Made by a program: the position numbers and the translations under genes. DNA of 13,843 nt, from assembly GCA_002348365.1 (NCBI GenBank), contig DEBC01000067.1, positions 7,233-21,075 on the forward strand, given 5' to 3'. The notes under the pieces were generated by a model. That model saw only the letters and a program-made list of their open reading frames with translations. It made no database searches and had not been told where the DNA came from. This stretch comes from Alphaproteobacteria bacterium UBA2966. Its GTDB lineage: Bacteria; Pseudomonadota; Alphaproteobacteria; UBA2966. Positions 6,197 to 13,346 of the stretch are shown one piece after another. Positions within the stretch are counted from its first letter, which is position 1. Each line of letters starts with the position of its first letter.

Positions 6197-7411
6197 CTAC
6201 TCCGCCGCGGCGATGGCGCGGTTGCCGAAGGGATCTGATGCAGGGCGTTCCATCCACTTGCTCCACTCACCATAATAGTGGCGCATGCCGATCTCGTTCT
6301 GAATGGATGGCTCTTCGCGGCCATGAAGAATGTACGTGCTGTCGTCGCCATTCTTCATCGCCATCATCTGCCCGACGATGGCAATCTCGTCCTCCGGCAG
6401 GTTGCGCCCGAACGGTCCCCAGATCGAATTATGGTCGCGGACGCGCGCGTCACGGTCCTTCGCCGAATCGCCTTTGATTGCGAATCCGCGGAACTCGATG
6501 ATCACCTTGTCGGGACCGAGCGGCACCATGGTATCGAGGCGGAAGGCGGGCGATCGCAGGATGAACGTCATGGTCGGGAACATATCGATCAGCTTGTGGC
6601 AGGCGACTTCGCCTCCGGGCCAGCCGAGCTGCCGCTGTTGGCCGTCATTGCCCTCGTAAGCGTCGTATCGGCATTCCATGGAATCGACACTGATGTGGCC
6701 ATAGTCGTGTGTGTGCACCCGGCGCTCCCAGTAGCCTGGCTGGATCAGCGCGATCTTGCGATTATGGTGGTGCAGGAAGTCGTGATAGAGCTCGCTGTTG
6801 GTGTCGTACCAGAGCTTGTAGTTCGAGTTCACCACTGACTTGTGATAGCTGATGATCTCGAGCGGCTTGGTGGAGAGCTCGTCCTTCAGGTAGTCCAGGG
6901 TATCGCCGATGAAGTCCTTGAGCGGACCACAATTGTCATCGACATTGACCCAGACGAACCCGCCCAGACCGACTTCCGTCTTGACCTCGCGTAAGCCCAT
7001 GTCCTTCTTGGAAATTCGGTCCTGATAGCCTTCCTTCTGACGGGTGATCTCCACGCAGTTACCTTTGGTGTCGTAGGCCCACTGATGGAACATGCAGGTG
7101 ATGCGCTTGGCGGTCCCTGAAGGCTCCATCGCCAGCAGATTCCCGCGGTGTGAACAGTGGTTGTAGAATGTGCAGATTTTCATGTCCTTGCCGCGCACGA
7201 CTAGGAGCTCCTTCCCGCTCATGTGCTGGCAACGCCGGTAGTCATATGCGTTCGGCACTTCGCTCTCGTGACAGACGACTGACCAGACCTTTTTGAATAT
7301 CTTTTCCCGCTCTTCCACGAACAACGCCTCGTCGGTGTAGATGCGGGGGTCGACGTAATGTGTCGGTGCGAGGCTCGGGCGCTGGCTCCACTCCGCTGCG
7401 TTACGGGACAT
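6197..7411 (-). CDS. Rieske ring-hydroxylating oxygenase alpha subunit (paralogue 3, orphan)
   Basis: A third catalytic subunit, 404 residues from the start chosen here, collinear with the other two. Rieske ligands are C86-S-H88 and C106-M-F-H109; E207, H210, H214 and D341 form the predicted iron-site set. Within residues 61-141 it is about 79% identical to paralogue 2, against 96% between paralogues 1 and 2, so it is the outlier there. The frame stays open to 7483, but the ATG at 7411 aligns with the paralogues' starts and has a strong GAGGAGG ribosome binding site, so the longer form is rejected. It has no beta subunit of its own nearby and diverges from the dienelactone hydrolase gene. It may share the beta encoded at 2959-3534 or act as an alpha-only enzyme. 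Confidence 0.93.
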   Translation of the reverse strand: MSRNAAEWSQRPSLAPTHYVDPRIYTDEALFVEEREKIFKKVWSVVCHESEVPNAYDYRRCQHMSGKELLVVRGKDMKICTFYNHCSHRGNLLAMEPSGTAKRITCMFHQWAYDTKGNCVEITRQKEGYQDRISKKDMGLREVKTEVGLGGFVWVNVDDNCGPLKDFIGDTLDYLKDELSTKPLEIISYHKSVVNSNYKLWYDTNSELYHDFLHHHNRKIALIQPGYWERRVHTHDYGHISVDSMECRYDAYEGNDGQQRQLGWPGGEVACHKLIDMFPTMTFILRSPAFRLDTMVPLGPDKVIIEFRGFAIKGDSAKDRDARVRDHNSIWGPFGRNLPEDEIAIVGQMMAMKNGDDSTYILHGREEPSIQNEIGMRHYYGEWSKWMERPASDPFGNRAIAAAE

Positions 7412-7420
7412 GCTGCAGAT

Positions 7421-7427
7421 CCTCCTC
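7421..7427 (-). promoter_or_regulatory. Ribosome binding site that sets the alpha paralogue 3 start
   Basis: On the minus strand this reads GAGGAGG, nine bases before the ATG at 7411. It is a near-ideal Shine-Dalgarno sequence and favours this ATG over the in-frame start 72 bases further upstream. Confidence 0.75.
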
Positions 7428-7521
7428 GATGCGCAGGGGCCCATACTCGCCCCGCATTCGTTCATCACCTGAAATACTAGCATATTGAATTGCCAGCAGA
7501 GGGGTGATGGGAATCAGTCTG

Positions 7522-7527
7522 TATAAT
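7522..7527 (+). promoter_or_regulatory. Candidate -10 box for the dienelactone hydrolase gene
   Basis: TATAAT, a perfect -10 hexamer, preceded by TG (one base off the extended -10 spacing). It would place transcription start near 7534 and give a leader of about 28 bases to the ATG at 7562. No convincing -35 box is present at 16-18 bases (GAGGGG region), so an extended -10 or an activator would be needed. Confidence 0.4.
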
Positions 7528-7546
7528 GCCAACAGAATTTCGGAAC

Positions 7547-7552
7547 GGGAGG
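7547..7552 (+). promoter_or_regulatory. Ribosome binding site of the dienelactone hydrolase gene
   Basis: GGGAGG nine bases before the ATG at 7562. It decides for that start over an in-frame ATG at 7526, which would lie inside the candidate -10 box and has no such site. Confidence 0.7.
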
Positions 7553-7561
7553 CAGGATTCA

Positions 7562-8257
7562 ATGGGACACATGGCTGATGTGAAGATGGAAGACGGTGTG
7601 ACACTTCGCGTGTACCGCGCCGATCCGCAAGGCACACCACGCGCCGGCATGGTGGTCATGCAGGAGGCATTTGGCATGAATAGTCACATTCGCGACATGT
7701 GTGATCGCTATGCGGCCGAGGGTTATCTGACTTTTGCGCCTGCCCTTTACGATCGAGTGGATTACGGGACCGAGGTTCCAGGCTACGCCGAAGAGGACCT
7801 CGCTAAGGCTCTAGAGTTACGCAAGGGTATGGATTGGGAGCAGACCATATCTGATATGCACGTTGTCATCGGTTTGGCGCGTGAGGCGGGTCCGGTGGGC
7901 GTCGTGGGATACTGCTGGGGCGGCTCTCTCGCCTGGCTTGCGGCGACGCGCTGCGGTGTGGATTCCGCGGTCAGCTATTATGGTGGCCAAATTGTCCAGT
8001 TCATTGACGAGACTCCAGGATGTCCGTTCATGGCCCATTTCGCGGATCACGACGTTCATGTGCCGCCGGAGAGCGCCGCAGTCGTCGCAGAGCATCATCC
8101 TGGCGTGCCGGTCTACAGGTATGACGCCAATCACGGGTTCAACTGTGATCAACGCTCGGACTACGACGCCGCGTCGGCGAAATTGGCCCAGGAGCGGACC
8201 TCCGAATTCTTCGCCGCCAATCTGCAGGCTGCACCGGCCGCTGCGGCAGGCGAATAG
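7562..8257 (+). CDS. Dienelactone hydrolase family protein
   Basis: A 231-residue alpha/beta hydrolase of the dienelactone hydrolase family, the enzymes that open dienelactones to maleylacetate in chlorocatechol and related ring-cleavage pathways. The triad is complete: C118 in GYCWGG, D164 in ADHDVHVP and H191 in ANHGF. E35 in the QEAFG motif matches the glutamate that controls the cysteine nucleophile. Length matches the family. The C-terminus ends in an alanine-rich tail. It is transcribed divergently from alpha paralogue 3 and converges with the membrane protein gene, 46 bases away. The context favours a role after ring oxidation, but family members also act on other esters and lactones, so the substrate is uncertain. 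Confidence 0.9.
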   Translation: MGHMADVKMEDGVTLRVYRADPQGTPRAGMVVMQEAFGMNSHIRDMCDRYAAEGYLTFAPALYDRVDYGTEVPGYAEEDLAKALELRKGMDWEQTISDMHVVIGLAREAGPVGVVGYCWGGSLAWLAATRCGVDSAVSYYGGQIVQFIDETPGCPFMAHFADHDVHVPPESAAVVAEHHPGVPVYRYDANHGFNCDQRSDYDAASAKLAQERTSEFFAANLQAAPAAAAGE

Positions 8258-8303
8258 TGACCGGCCGGGGAATTCGCCCGAGACACAACAAACTGATCGG
8301 GAG

Positions 8304-9152
8304 CTACGCGGTCGCCGGGGACACTCTCTTTCCCGGTGCCCATTTCGTGCGGTCCTTGAAAGCCAGGGAAAGGGCCGAGACCAGAATCGCCGTAAACAGG
8401 AATGTGAAAATAAGCTGAGCTAATTGCGTACCCAGCATCCATCTGCTCAGCATGTTATCGAAATAGCCACCACCCAACCTTGTGACGGCAGGTTCCATGG
8501 CGAGCGTCACCTCTCGCAAGAGGCGGTCGATCACCCCAATCGGAATCGACGCCAGGAATGTCACCCAGAATATGCGCCAGCCCGCGCCCGATGTTTCCTT
8601 CCAGGCGCGGCGGAATCCGGTAGGTCGCTCAACGGAAACCGACGGAAAGATAAAGGAAAATCGGATCAGGACGACGAGGCCCAGACCGATGGCCATGAGC
8701 GCCATGAGCGAAAGCCAAAGCGCCGTCGCGGCCGAAAGCTCCTGCAGGTTCTGAATAAGCACCATTGTAGGAACCCGGGCACCGAGCAGGGGAATGGCAA
8801 CGACGGCGGAGTAGAATAGGTAGCGGATTTCCCGCCAGCCTACTCGGAATTGAATCCAAGCGGTGGTGTCCCGCTGCCCGAGCAGCGCATAACGGTGCCA
8901 GGCGACTGCGAATACGGTCCAGAAAAGCCACCGGAACGGCTCTTCGAGGAGCAGGCGGACGCGCCGCGGCCATTCCCAATGATTCACGAGTTCGCGGCTG
9001 ATCTCCTGGATTGTGAAAGTGAGCACAATCGGTAGCAATGCAAGCGCCATGAATACGCCCAGGTTGCGAAAGACGATCCCGTATGATTGGCAGATGGTCA
9101 ACCAGACGGGCAGCCGATCACCAGGATCGTCGACCTGTGAAGAATTCATCAT
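8304..9152 (-). CDS. Predicted six-helix integral membrane protein, function unknown
   Basis: A 282-residue hydrophobic protein that I do not recognise as a named family. About six membrane segments are visible, near residues 31-48, 73-90, 111-128, 143-170, 192-208 and 244-265, with an amphipathic, arginine-rich loop around 60-70 and a basic C-terminal tail. No catalytic motif, ATP-binding site or signal peptide was seen. The overall look, repeated hydrophobic stretches with FR-W-type turns, recalls uncharacterised YciC- or DUF-type membrane proteins, but this is only an impression. The start is a double ATG without a clear ribosome binding site, so the N-terminus may be misplaced. It converges with the dienelactone hydrolase gene and is 330 bases from the next gene on its own strand. 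Confidence 0.7.
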   Translation of the reverse strand: MMNSSQVDDPGDRLPVWLTICQSYGIVFRNLGVFMALALLPIVLTFTIQEISRELVNHWEWPRRVRLLLEEPFRWLFWTVFAVAWHRYALLGQRDTTAWIQFRVGWREIRYLFYSAVVAIPLLGARVPTMVLIQNLQELSAATALWLSLMALMAIGLGLVVLIRFSFIFPSVSVERPTGFRRAWKETSGAGWRIFWVTFLASIPIGVIDRLLREVTLAMEPAVTRLGGGYFDNMLSRWMLGTQLAQLIFTFLFTAILVSALSLAFKDRTKWAPGKRVSPATA

Positions 9153-9361
9153 CAGGAAGATGTTTGCACAAAACTGACTTGTCAGGGAGGCGATGCCATC
9201 TACACGGACCGCCGCAACCTTCTTCGCTGGGATTTGGGGCGTTTACAAGACCCATCGAGCCGTGAAAGAGTCGCCAGCTTTCGTGTGGTTGTCGAATTTC
9301 GTCGTCGTGCGGCTGTAACTGCGCAGATCTATGCGTGGAAGGATTCGCGAATGACTGATCC

Positions 9362-9475
9362 CAGGTCGTGCGAGAGCTGTGCGCCGGCAAGGATTTGAGC
9401 TTCGATGCGATGGGTGAAGTGACGATCAAGGGCGTGGGCGAACCGACGGCTCTGTTCAACGTCAAGATCAGGTAG
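9362..9475 (+). pseudogene. Remnant: C-terminal tail of a class III adenylate/guanylate cyclase
   Basis: Reading this frame gives 37 residues ending at TAG, with VVRELCAGKDLSF followed by GEVTIKGVGEPTALFNV. This is the typical end of alphaproteobacterial class III cyclases, where the catalytic fold closes with a 'G-x-x-x-x-KG-x-x-x-P-x-x-x-x-x-V' strand. An in-frame TGA at 9356-9358 blocks the frame six bases upstream, no start codon or catalytic core is present, and no other frame upstream continues the match. The rest of the 330-base gap (9153-9361) shows nothing I can identify. The fragment is therefore a decayed gene end, left by deletion or rearrangement. Confidence 0.65.
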
Positions 9476-9482
9476 CGTCCAG

Positions 9483-10328
9483 CTACTCGTTCACGACAGG
9501 GTTCTTCAGGACCCCAATCCCTGAAATTTCGACTTCGACGCTGTCACCATTCTTCATGTAGACCGGCGGTTTTCGTGCGTGGCCAACACCACCGGGAGTC
9601 CCAGTGGAAATGACGTCTCCCGGTGCGAGTGGTGTGAACGTCGAGATGTAATTGATCAGAGCTGGTACGCCAAAGGTGAGATCATCCGTGGACGTGCGCT
9701 GCATTTCTTCACCGTTGACGCGTGTGCAGAGTGTGAGCGCATGTGGATCGGGAATATCGTCCGTGGTGACCATCCAGGGACCGAAGGGGCCGGTTGCGGG
9801 AAAATTCTTGCCCGGCGAAAACTGTCCGGTATGTCGTTGCCAGTCGCGAATGCTGACATCGTTAAAACAGGCGTAACCGGCGACATGGTTCAAAGCTTCG
9901 CTTTCGGGAATGGCGCGACCTGAACGTCCGATAATGACGGCCAGCTCGCCTTCCCAATCAACTCGGTCGGACGCCAACGGCTTGCGAATGGGTTGGGACT
10001 GGCCAACCAGCGTATCTGCAAACCGAATGAACACTGTCGGGTAGTCGGACTCAGGCCTGCCCGTTTCCAGACGATGGGCTTCGTAGTTGATTCCGATGCA
10101 TAGAATTTTGTTTGGATTTGGGATGACGGGACAGATCTCCACCGAGTCGACTGGCACGGCCGCAGACTCAGCGGCGGCGGCACCCAGTGCTTCCAGCGCA
10201 TTTTCAGCCAGTACAGACTTCAAATCGGGGTATCGACCACGCAAGCGATCACCGGCATCACGCACGCCCTCTTCTGTGACCGTTCCGTAAGATTCGACTC
10301 CATCAGTCTTAAAGGTGATCAATTTCAT
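9483..10328 (-). CDS. Fumarylacetoacetate hydrolase family protein
   Basis: A 281-residue FAH-family enzyme, which uses a divalent metal to cleave or isomerise 2-oxo or beta-diketo acids (acylpyruvases, HpcE/HHDD isomerases, ureidoglycolate-lyase-like proteins). The metal ligands E126 and E128 (DWEGE) and D157 (CFND) are present, as are the GINY motif at 79-82, the KNFPATGPFGPW loop near 174-185 and the TGTPGGVG loop near 242-249. Length and domain order match the acylpyruvate hydrolase/2-hydroxyhepta-2,4-diene-1,7-dioate isomerase type. GGGAG lies 11 bases before the ATG. It probably handles a ring-cleavage product in this island. It starts 179 bases from the divergent DUF6494-mod operon, and its stop is 7 bases from the cyclase remnant. 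Confidence 0.92.
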   Translation of the reverse strand: MKLITFKTDGVESYGTVTEEGVRDAGDRLRGRYPDLKSVLAENALEALGAAAAESAAVPVDSVEICPVIPNPNKILCIGINYEAHRLETGRPESDYPTVFIRFADTLVGQSQPIRKPLASDRVDWEGELAVIIGRSGRAIPESEALNHVAGYACFNDVSIRDWQRHTGQFSPGKNFPATGPFGPWMVTTDDIPDPHALTLCTRVNGEEMQRTSTDDLTFGVPALINYISTFTPLAPGDVISTGTPGGVGHARKPPVYMKNGDSVEVEISGIGVLKNPVVNE

Positions 10329-10372
10329 GCCGTGATGACTCCCGGTCCGGGGTGGCTCTCGTTGATAGGGGC

Positions 10373-10386
10373 ACCCTGTTCAGGGT
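10373..10386. promoter_or_regulatory. Perfect short palindrome, possible operator
   Basis: ACCCTG-TT-CAGGGT, a perfect inverted repeat 45-58 bases upstream of the FAH gene start, in the 179-base divergent gap to the DUF6494-mod operon. Size and symmetry suit a dimeric repressor site; the loop is too short and no T-run follows, so a terminator is unlikely. No regulator gene is present to link it to. Confidence 0.3.
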
Positions 10387-10408
10387 TGTTACCAGTTGGC
10401 GTGCCGCG

Positions 10409-10436
10409 TTGTGATCTCGGCGTGCACCCATACAAT
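10409..10436 (+). promoter_or_regulatory. Candidate sigma-70 promoter of the DUF6494-modABC operon
   Basis: TTGTGA (10409-10414) as -35 and TACAAT (10431-10436) as -10, separated by 16 bases. It is the best -35/-10 pair seen in the window and is correctly placed, about 65 bases of leader before the ATG at 10508. I could not identify a ModE-type operator around it. Confidence 0.45.
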
Positions 10437-10507
10437 GGTCGAACGGAGGGGCGCAATACGAGAGATGTCATAGGGGCCCGGACACTCGCTCGCTGGGGGA
10501 AGTGAAG

Positions 10508-10714
10508 ATGAATGAAGATCAGCTCAACATGAGTATCCGTAAGTTCCTGAAAGAGGTTGGCGTGTCGTCGCAACGCGAGATCGAAAAAGCGGTCCGCGAG
10601 GCTTTCACAAGCGGCGCGTTAGGCGATGTCGATGGGCTGGACATGCATATGACTCTAACGTTGGAGGGGATAAACCTCTCGCACCAGGTGAACGGTCGTA
10701 TCCTTCTTTCTTAG
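10508..10714 (+). CDS. DUF6494 family small protein
   Basis: A 68-residue protein matching what I know as the DUF6494 family, small conserved proteins of proteobacteria with no known function. The opening MNEDQLNMSIRKFLKEVGVSSQREIE is characteristic, followed by a short helical stretch (AVREAFTSG) and a strand-like end (MTLTLEGINL). No signal peptide, cysteine or membrane segment is seen, so it is probably cytoplasmic. An in-frame GTG two codons upstream is possible, but the ATG at 10508 matches the family start and follows GGGGGA at suitable spacing. It precedes modA by 20 bases in the same orientation and is likely co-transcribed with the molybdate transporter. Any link to molybdate is inference from position only. 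Confidence 0.8.
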   Translation: MNEDQLNMSIRKFLKEVGVSSQREIEKAVREAFTSGALGDVDGLDMHMTLTLEGINLSHQVNGRILLS

Positions 10715-10734
10715 AGCCACCGCAGAATGCCGTC

Positions 10735-11523
10735 ATGACGAGTTCAGACACCAGCAGGAATTCACAACCCGTTTTGCGCGATTTTTGCCTGTCGGTGGCC
10801 TTCCTGTTGGCAATAACCGGTCGGCCCATCGACAGCGCGGCGGGGGAACTCAAAGCGGCCGTCGCCGCGAATTTTTCTGGTGTCGCTAACAACCTGGGTG
10901 TTGCATTTAATTCGGCAACCGGACATCGCGTGAGATTTAGCTTTGGGTCAACTGGCCAGCTTTATGCACAGATCGTGCAGGGTGCCCCGTTCGATGTATT
11001 TCTCTCGGCCGACCAAGCCCGCGCCCAAGCGGCAGTCGACGAAGGCTGGGCAATCTCTGGCTCGCAGTTCACATATGCCACGGGGCGAATCGTCCTCTAT
11101 AGCCGCATTCCAGGTCTGCGGTTGGACGCAGAATCCTTGCGTACTGCCCCGCTTCAGCAGATTGCCATCGCCAACCCCATCACTGCGCCCTACGGAGCGG
11201 CTGCGGTCCAGGTGATGCGTGCCTTGGGTGTACTTGAGAGATTTGAGGACAAACTCGTTCGGGGTGTGAACATCACTCAGACATATCAGTTTGTAGCAAC
11301 AGGTAATGCCGAAATTGGGTTCGTAGCGCTGTCGCAGGTCTCACGCGAGTCGAGCGGTTCCAGATGGATCGTGCCTCACAAATTCCATCGTGCGATTGCC
11401 CAGGATGCAGTTCTTCTGGTCGGCGGCTCCAGCAATGCTGCCGCGCGCGCTTTCTTGGCTTTTTTGCGCGGCAGTGAGGCGCAGGAACTCGTCGAGCAGC
11501 ACGGTTACGGCACCAAGGGTTGA
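10735..11523 (+). CDS. modA: Molybdate ABC transporter substrate-binding protein ModA
   Basis: A 262-residue periplasmic molybdate-binding protein. A signal peptide is visible: a long polar N-terminus, a hydrophobic core around residues 17-27 and a likely cleavage site near SAAG (34-37). The mature part has the ModA signatures in order: AVAANFS (42-48), FGSTGQLYAQI (70-80), FLSAD (89-93), YATGRIVLYS (114-123), IANPITAPYGAAA (145-157) and GVNITQTYQFVATGNAEIGF (177-196). The serines and the APYG loop provide the oxyanion contacts in the family. No lipobox cysteine is evident, so it should be a soluble periplasmic protein. The start lacks a strong ribosome binding site and may depend on coupling to the upstream small gene. 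First transporter gene of modABC. Confidence 0.93.
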   Translation: MTSSDTSRNSQPVLRDFCLSVAFLLAITGRPIDSAAGELKAAVAANFSGVANNLGVAFNSATGHRVRFSFGSTGQLYAQIVQGAPFDVFLSADQARAQAAVDEGWAISGSQFTYATGRIVLYSRIPGLRLDAESLRTAPLQQIAIANPITAPYGAAAVQVMRALGVLERFEDKLVRGVNITQTYQFVATGNAEIGFVALSQVSRESSGSRWIVPHKFHRAIAQDAVLLVGGSSNAAARAFLAFLRGSEAQELVEQHGYGTKG

Positions 11524-11527
11524 GGTG
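11522..11527 (+). promoter_or_regulatory. Ribosome binding site supporting the TTG start of modB
   Basis: GAGGTG overlaps the modA TGA stop and lies five bases before the TTG at 11533. No ATG or GTG sits at a suitable place, so this site supports a TTG start and translation coupled to modA. Confidence 0.65.
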
Positions 11528-11532
11528 CGGGC

Positions 11533-12213
11533 TTGGAAATTTCAGAACTTTGGCCAGTCGTCCGTCTGACTCTCGAGCTCGCAATCGTGACGACGATATT
11601 GCTGCTGGTGATCGGCACCCCGATCGCATGGTGGCTCGCGCGGTCCAGGTGGCGATGGAGGGAGGCTGTTGCCGCTGTTGTCGCGTTGCCGCTCGTACTA
11701 CCGCCGACAGTTCTGGGATTCTATCTCCTGATTGCGCTGGGCCCTGACGGACCAGGGGGATGGATCGCCGGATTGTTTGGCGGGCGCACCCTCGCGTTCA
11801 CATTTCAGGGCCTGGTAATCGGTTCCGTCTTTTATTCCATACCCTTCGTCGTGCAGCCGCTTCGCAATGCCTTCGAGTCGTTTGGAGATCGCCCGCTTGA
11901 GGTCGCAGCCACACTGCGCGCATCTCCCTGGGACGCGTTTTGGTCGGTGGCCGTACCTCTTGCGCGTCCGGGATACGTAACCGGGGCGGTCTTGGGATTC
12001 GCGCACACCGTAGGCGAGTTCGGGCTGGTGTTGATGATCGGGGGCAGCATCCCGGGCGAAACCAGAGTTCTTTCGATTGCGATCTTTGAGATGGTTGAGA
12101 CGCTCAGATGGGCGGAAGCGCACCTGCTGGCTGGCGGGATGCTGGTGTTCTCATTCCTGGTCGTCTCGACCATGATGATCGTCGAGAAGCGAATGGGGCG
12201 GGCCAGCCAATGA
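11533..12213 (+). CDS. modB: Molybdate ABC transporter permease ModB
   Basis: A 226-residue inner-membrane permease of the ModB type. Hydrophobic segments run through the protein, including residues 8-36, 45-69, 90-110, 150-172 and 197-217. The EAA loop that docks the ATPase is at about 123-142 (EVAATLRASPWDAFWSVAVP), followed by the ModB-typical HTVGEFGLVLMIGGSIPGET region (158-177). Length matches the family. Translation begins at TTG, supported by GAGGTG upstream and by alignment of the N-terminus. The gene follows modA after nine bases, and its TGA overlaps the ATG of modC (ATGA), a sign of tight coupling. Confidence 0.93.
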   Translation: MEISELWPVVRLTLELAIVTTILLLVIGTPIAWWLARSRWRWREAVAAVVALPLVLPPTVLGFYLLIALGPDGPGGWIAGLFGGRTLAFTFQGLVIGSVFYSIPFVVQPLRNAFESFGDRPLEVAATLRASPWDAFWSVAVPLARPGYVTGAVLGFAHTVGEFGLVLMIGGSIPGETRVLSIAIFEMVETLRWAEAHLLAGGMLVFSFLVVSTMMIVEKRMGRASQ

Positions 12214-13337
12214 GCGGTAAGGAGCCAGCCATCCGAGCATCGTTTGCGGGAAGCCTTGGCGGATTCACTCTGGACGTGGCGTTTGAGGCGCCCATGCATG
12301 GCATTACGGCGTTGTTTGGCGCTTCGGGCTGCGGCAAGTCCACGACACTGCGTTGTATAGCCGGGTTGCAACGCCTGCCCGGACAACTGTTCGTCAATGA
12401 AGAGATGTGGCAGGACGACGATCGCGGCATTTTCCTCATGCCCCACAAGCGCGCGGTCGGAGTGGTGTTTCAGGAGGCCAGTCTTTTTCCCCATTTAACC
12501 GTCGGCAAGAACCTGATGTACGGGGCCAAACGATCGGGCGTTCCAGCTGTCATTCCTCCGGACGACGTCATCGATCTGCTAGGGCTTGCAAAACTGATGG
12601 ACCGAGATCCCATTGCTCTCTCGGGTGGTGAGCGTCAACGCGTGGCAATCGGGCGTGCCCTGCTCTCGCAACCACGCCTCCTCTTGATGGATGAGCCGCT
12701 CTCTTCGCTTGATCAAATGGCAAAAGACGAGATTCTGCCGTATCTCGAGGCGCTTCACGAGCAGCTATCAATCCCATTGCTCTATGTCAGCCACGATATA
12801 ACCGAAGTTGCACGCTTGGCGGACCGTATGGTCATGCTGTCCTCAGGAATGAAGATCGCCGAAGGACCTGTGCAGGATCTGCTCGAACGCCTCGATCTCC
12901 AGCCCGAGACGGGCCGGTTCGAGGCAGGAGTGCTGCTTACGGCCCAGGTAACCGGACATGATGAGAAGTTCAGCGTCACGCACCTGGATCATCATGGCCA
13001 GGCCATTTCCATGCCGGCCCGCGATGTTGCTATTGGATCGGAGGTTCGCCTGCGAATTCGAGCGCGCGATGTCTCGCTGGCCACCAAGCGGCCAGAGGCC
13101 ATCAGCGTGCGCAACGTCCTTTCCGGCACCATTGTAGAGGTCGCAGAGGATCCGCAGTCGGCGCATGCGGAAACATTAATCGATATCGGAGGCGGGCGGC
13201 TTCGCGCCCGAATCACCCGCCAATCCGTCGCTGAACTCGAGTTGGCGCCAGGTAAACCGGTATTTGCACTTGTGAAGTCAATTGCATTTGATCGAGGGAC
13301 TTTGTCTGTCGCAACGGGTCACTCAACGAATACTTAG
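12210..13337 (+). CDS. modC: Molybdate ABC transporter ATP-binding protein ModC
   Basis: A 375-residue ATPase that powers molybdate import, cytoplasmic and bound to ModB. All ABC motifs are present: Walker A GASGCGKST (37-45), Q-loop Q88, signature LSGGERQRVAIGRALL (137-152), Walker B LLLMDEP (157-163) with D161 and E162, D-loop near 168 and the switch H195 in VSHD. The C-terminal part (about 290-365) is a TOBE/Mop-like regulatory domain, as in full-length ModC, which may bind molybdate and inhibit transport. The frame is open further upstream to 12108, but the ATG at 12210 overlapping the modB stop gives the family length. Last gene of the transporter; the next gene starts nine bases later. 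Confidence 0.94.
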   Translation: MSGKEPAIRASFAGSLGGFTLDVAFEAPMHGITALFGASGCGKSTTLRCIAGLQRLPGQLFVNEEMWQDDDRGIFLMPHKRAVGVVFQEASLFPHLTVGKNLMYGAKRSGVPAVIPPDDVIDLLGLAKLMDRDPIALSGGERQRVAIGRALLSQPRLLLMDEPLSSLDQMAKDEILPYLEALHEQLSIPLLYVSHDITEVARLADRMVMLSSGMKIAEGPVQDLLERLDLQPETGRFEAGVLLTAQVTGHDEKFSVTHLDHHGQAISMPARDVAIGSEVRLRIRARDVSLATKRPEAISVRNVLSGTIVEVAEDPQSAHAETLIDIGGGRLRARITRQSVAELELAPGKPVFALVKSIAFDRGTLSVATGHSTNT

Positions 13338-13346
13338 GACACCGCC

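Noticed and set aside
6278..6838. Long plus-strand open frame opposite alpha paralogue 3
   Set aside because: Antisense to a strongly conserved Rieske gene. Similar antisense frames opposite paralogues 1 and 2 arise from the shared codon pattern, not from a real gene.
8258..8303. Terminator between the dienelactone hydrolase and membrane protein genes
   Set aside because: Only a short CCGGCCGG-type palindrome is present, with no adequate stem or T-tract.
9118..9465. Minus-strand open frame of 115 codons in the gap before the FAH gene
   Set aside because: It overlaps the start of the membrane protein gene and runs antisense to the cyclase remnant; no motif or start signal supports it.
11832..12494. 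Minus-strand open frame across the modB/modC junction
   Set aside because: It overlaps two unmistakable transporter genes in antisense and shows no domain or ribosome binding site.
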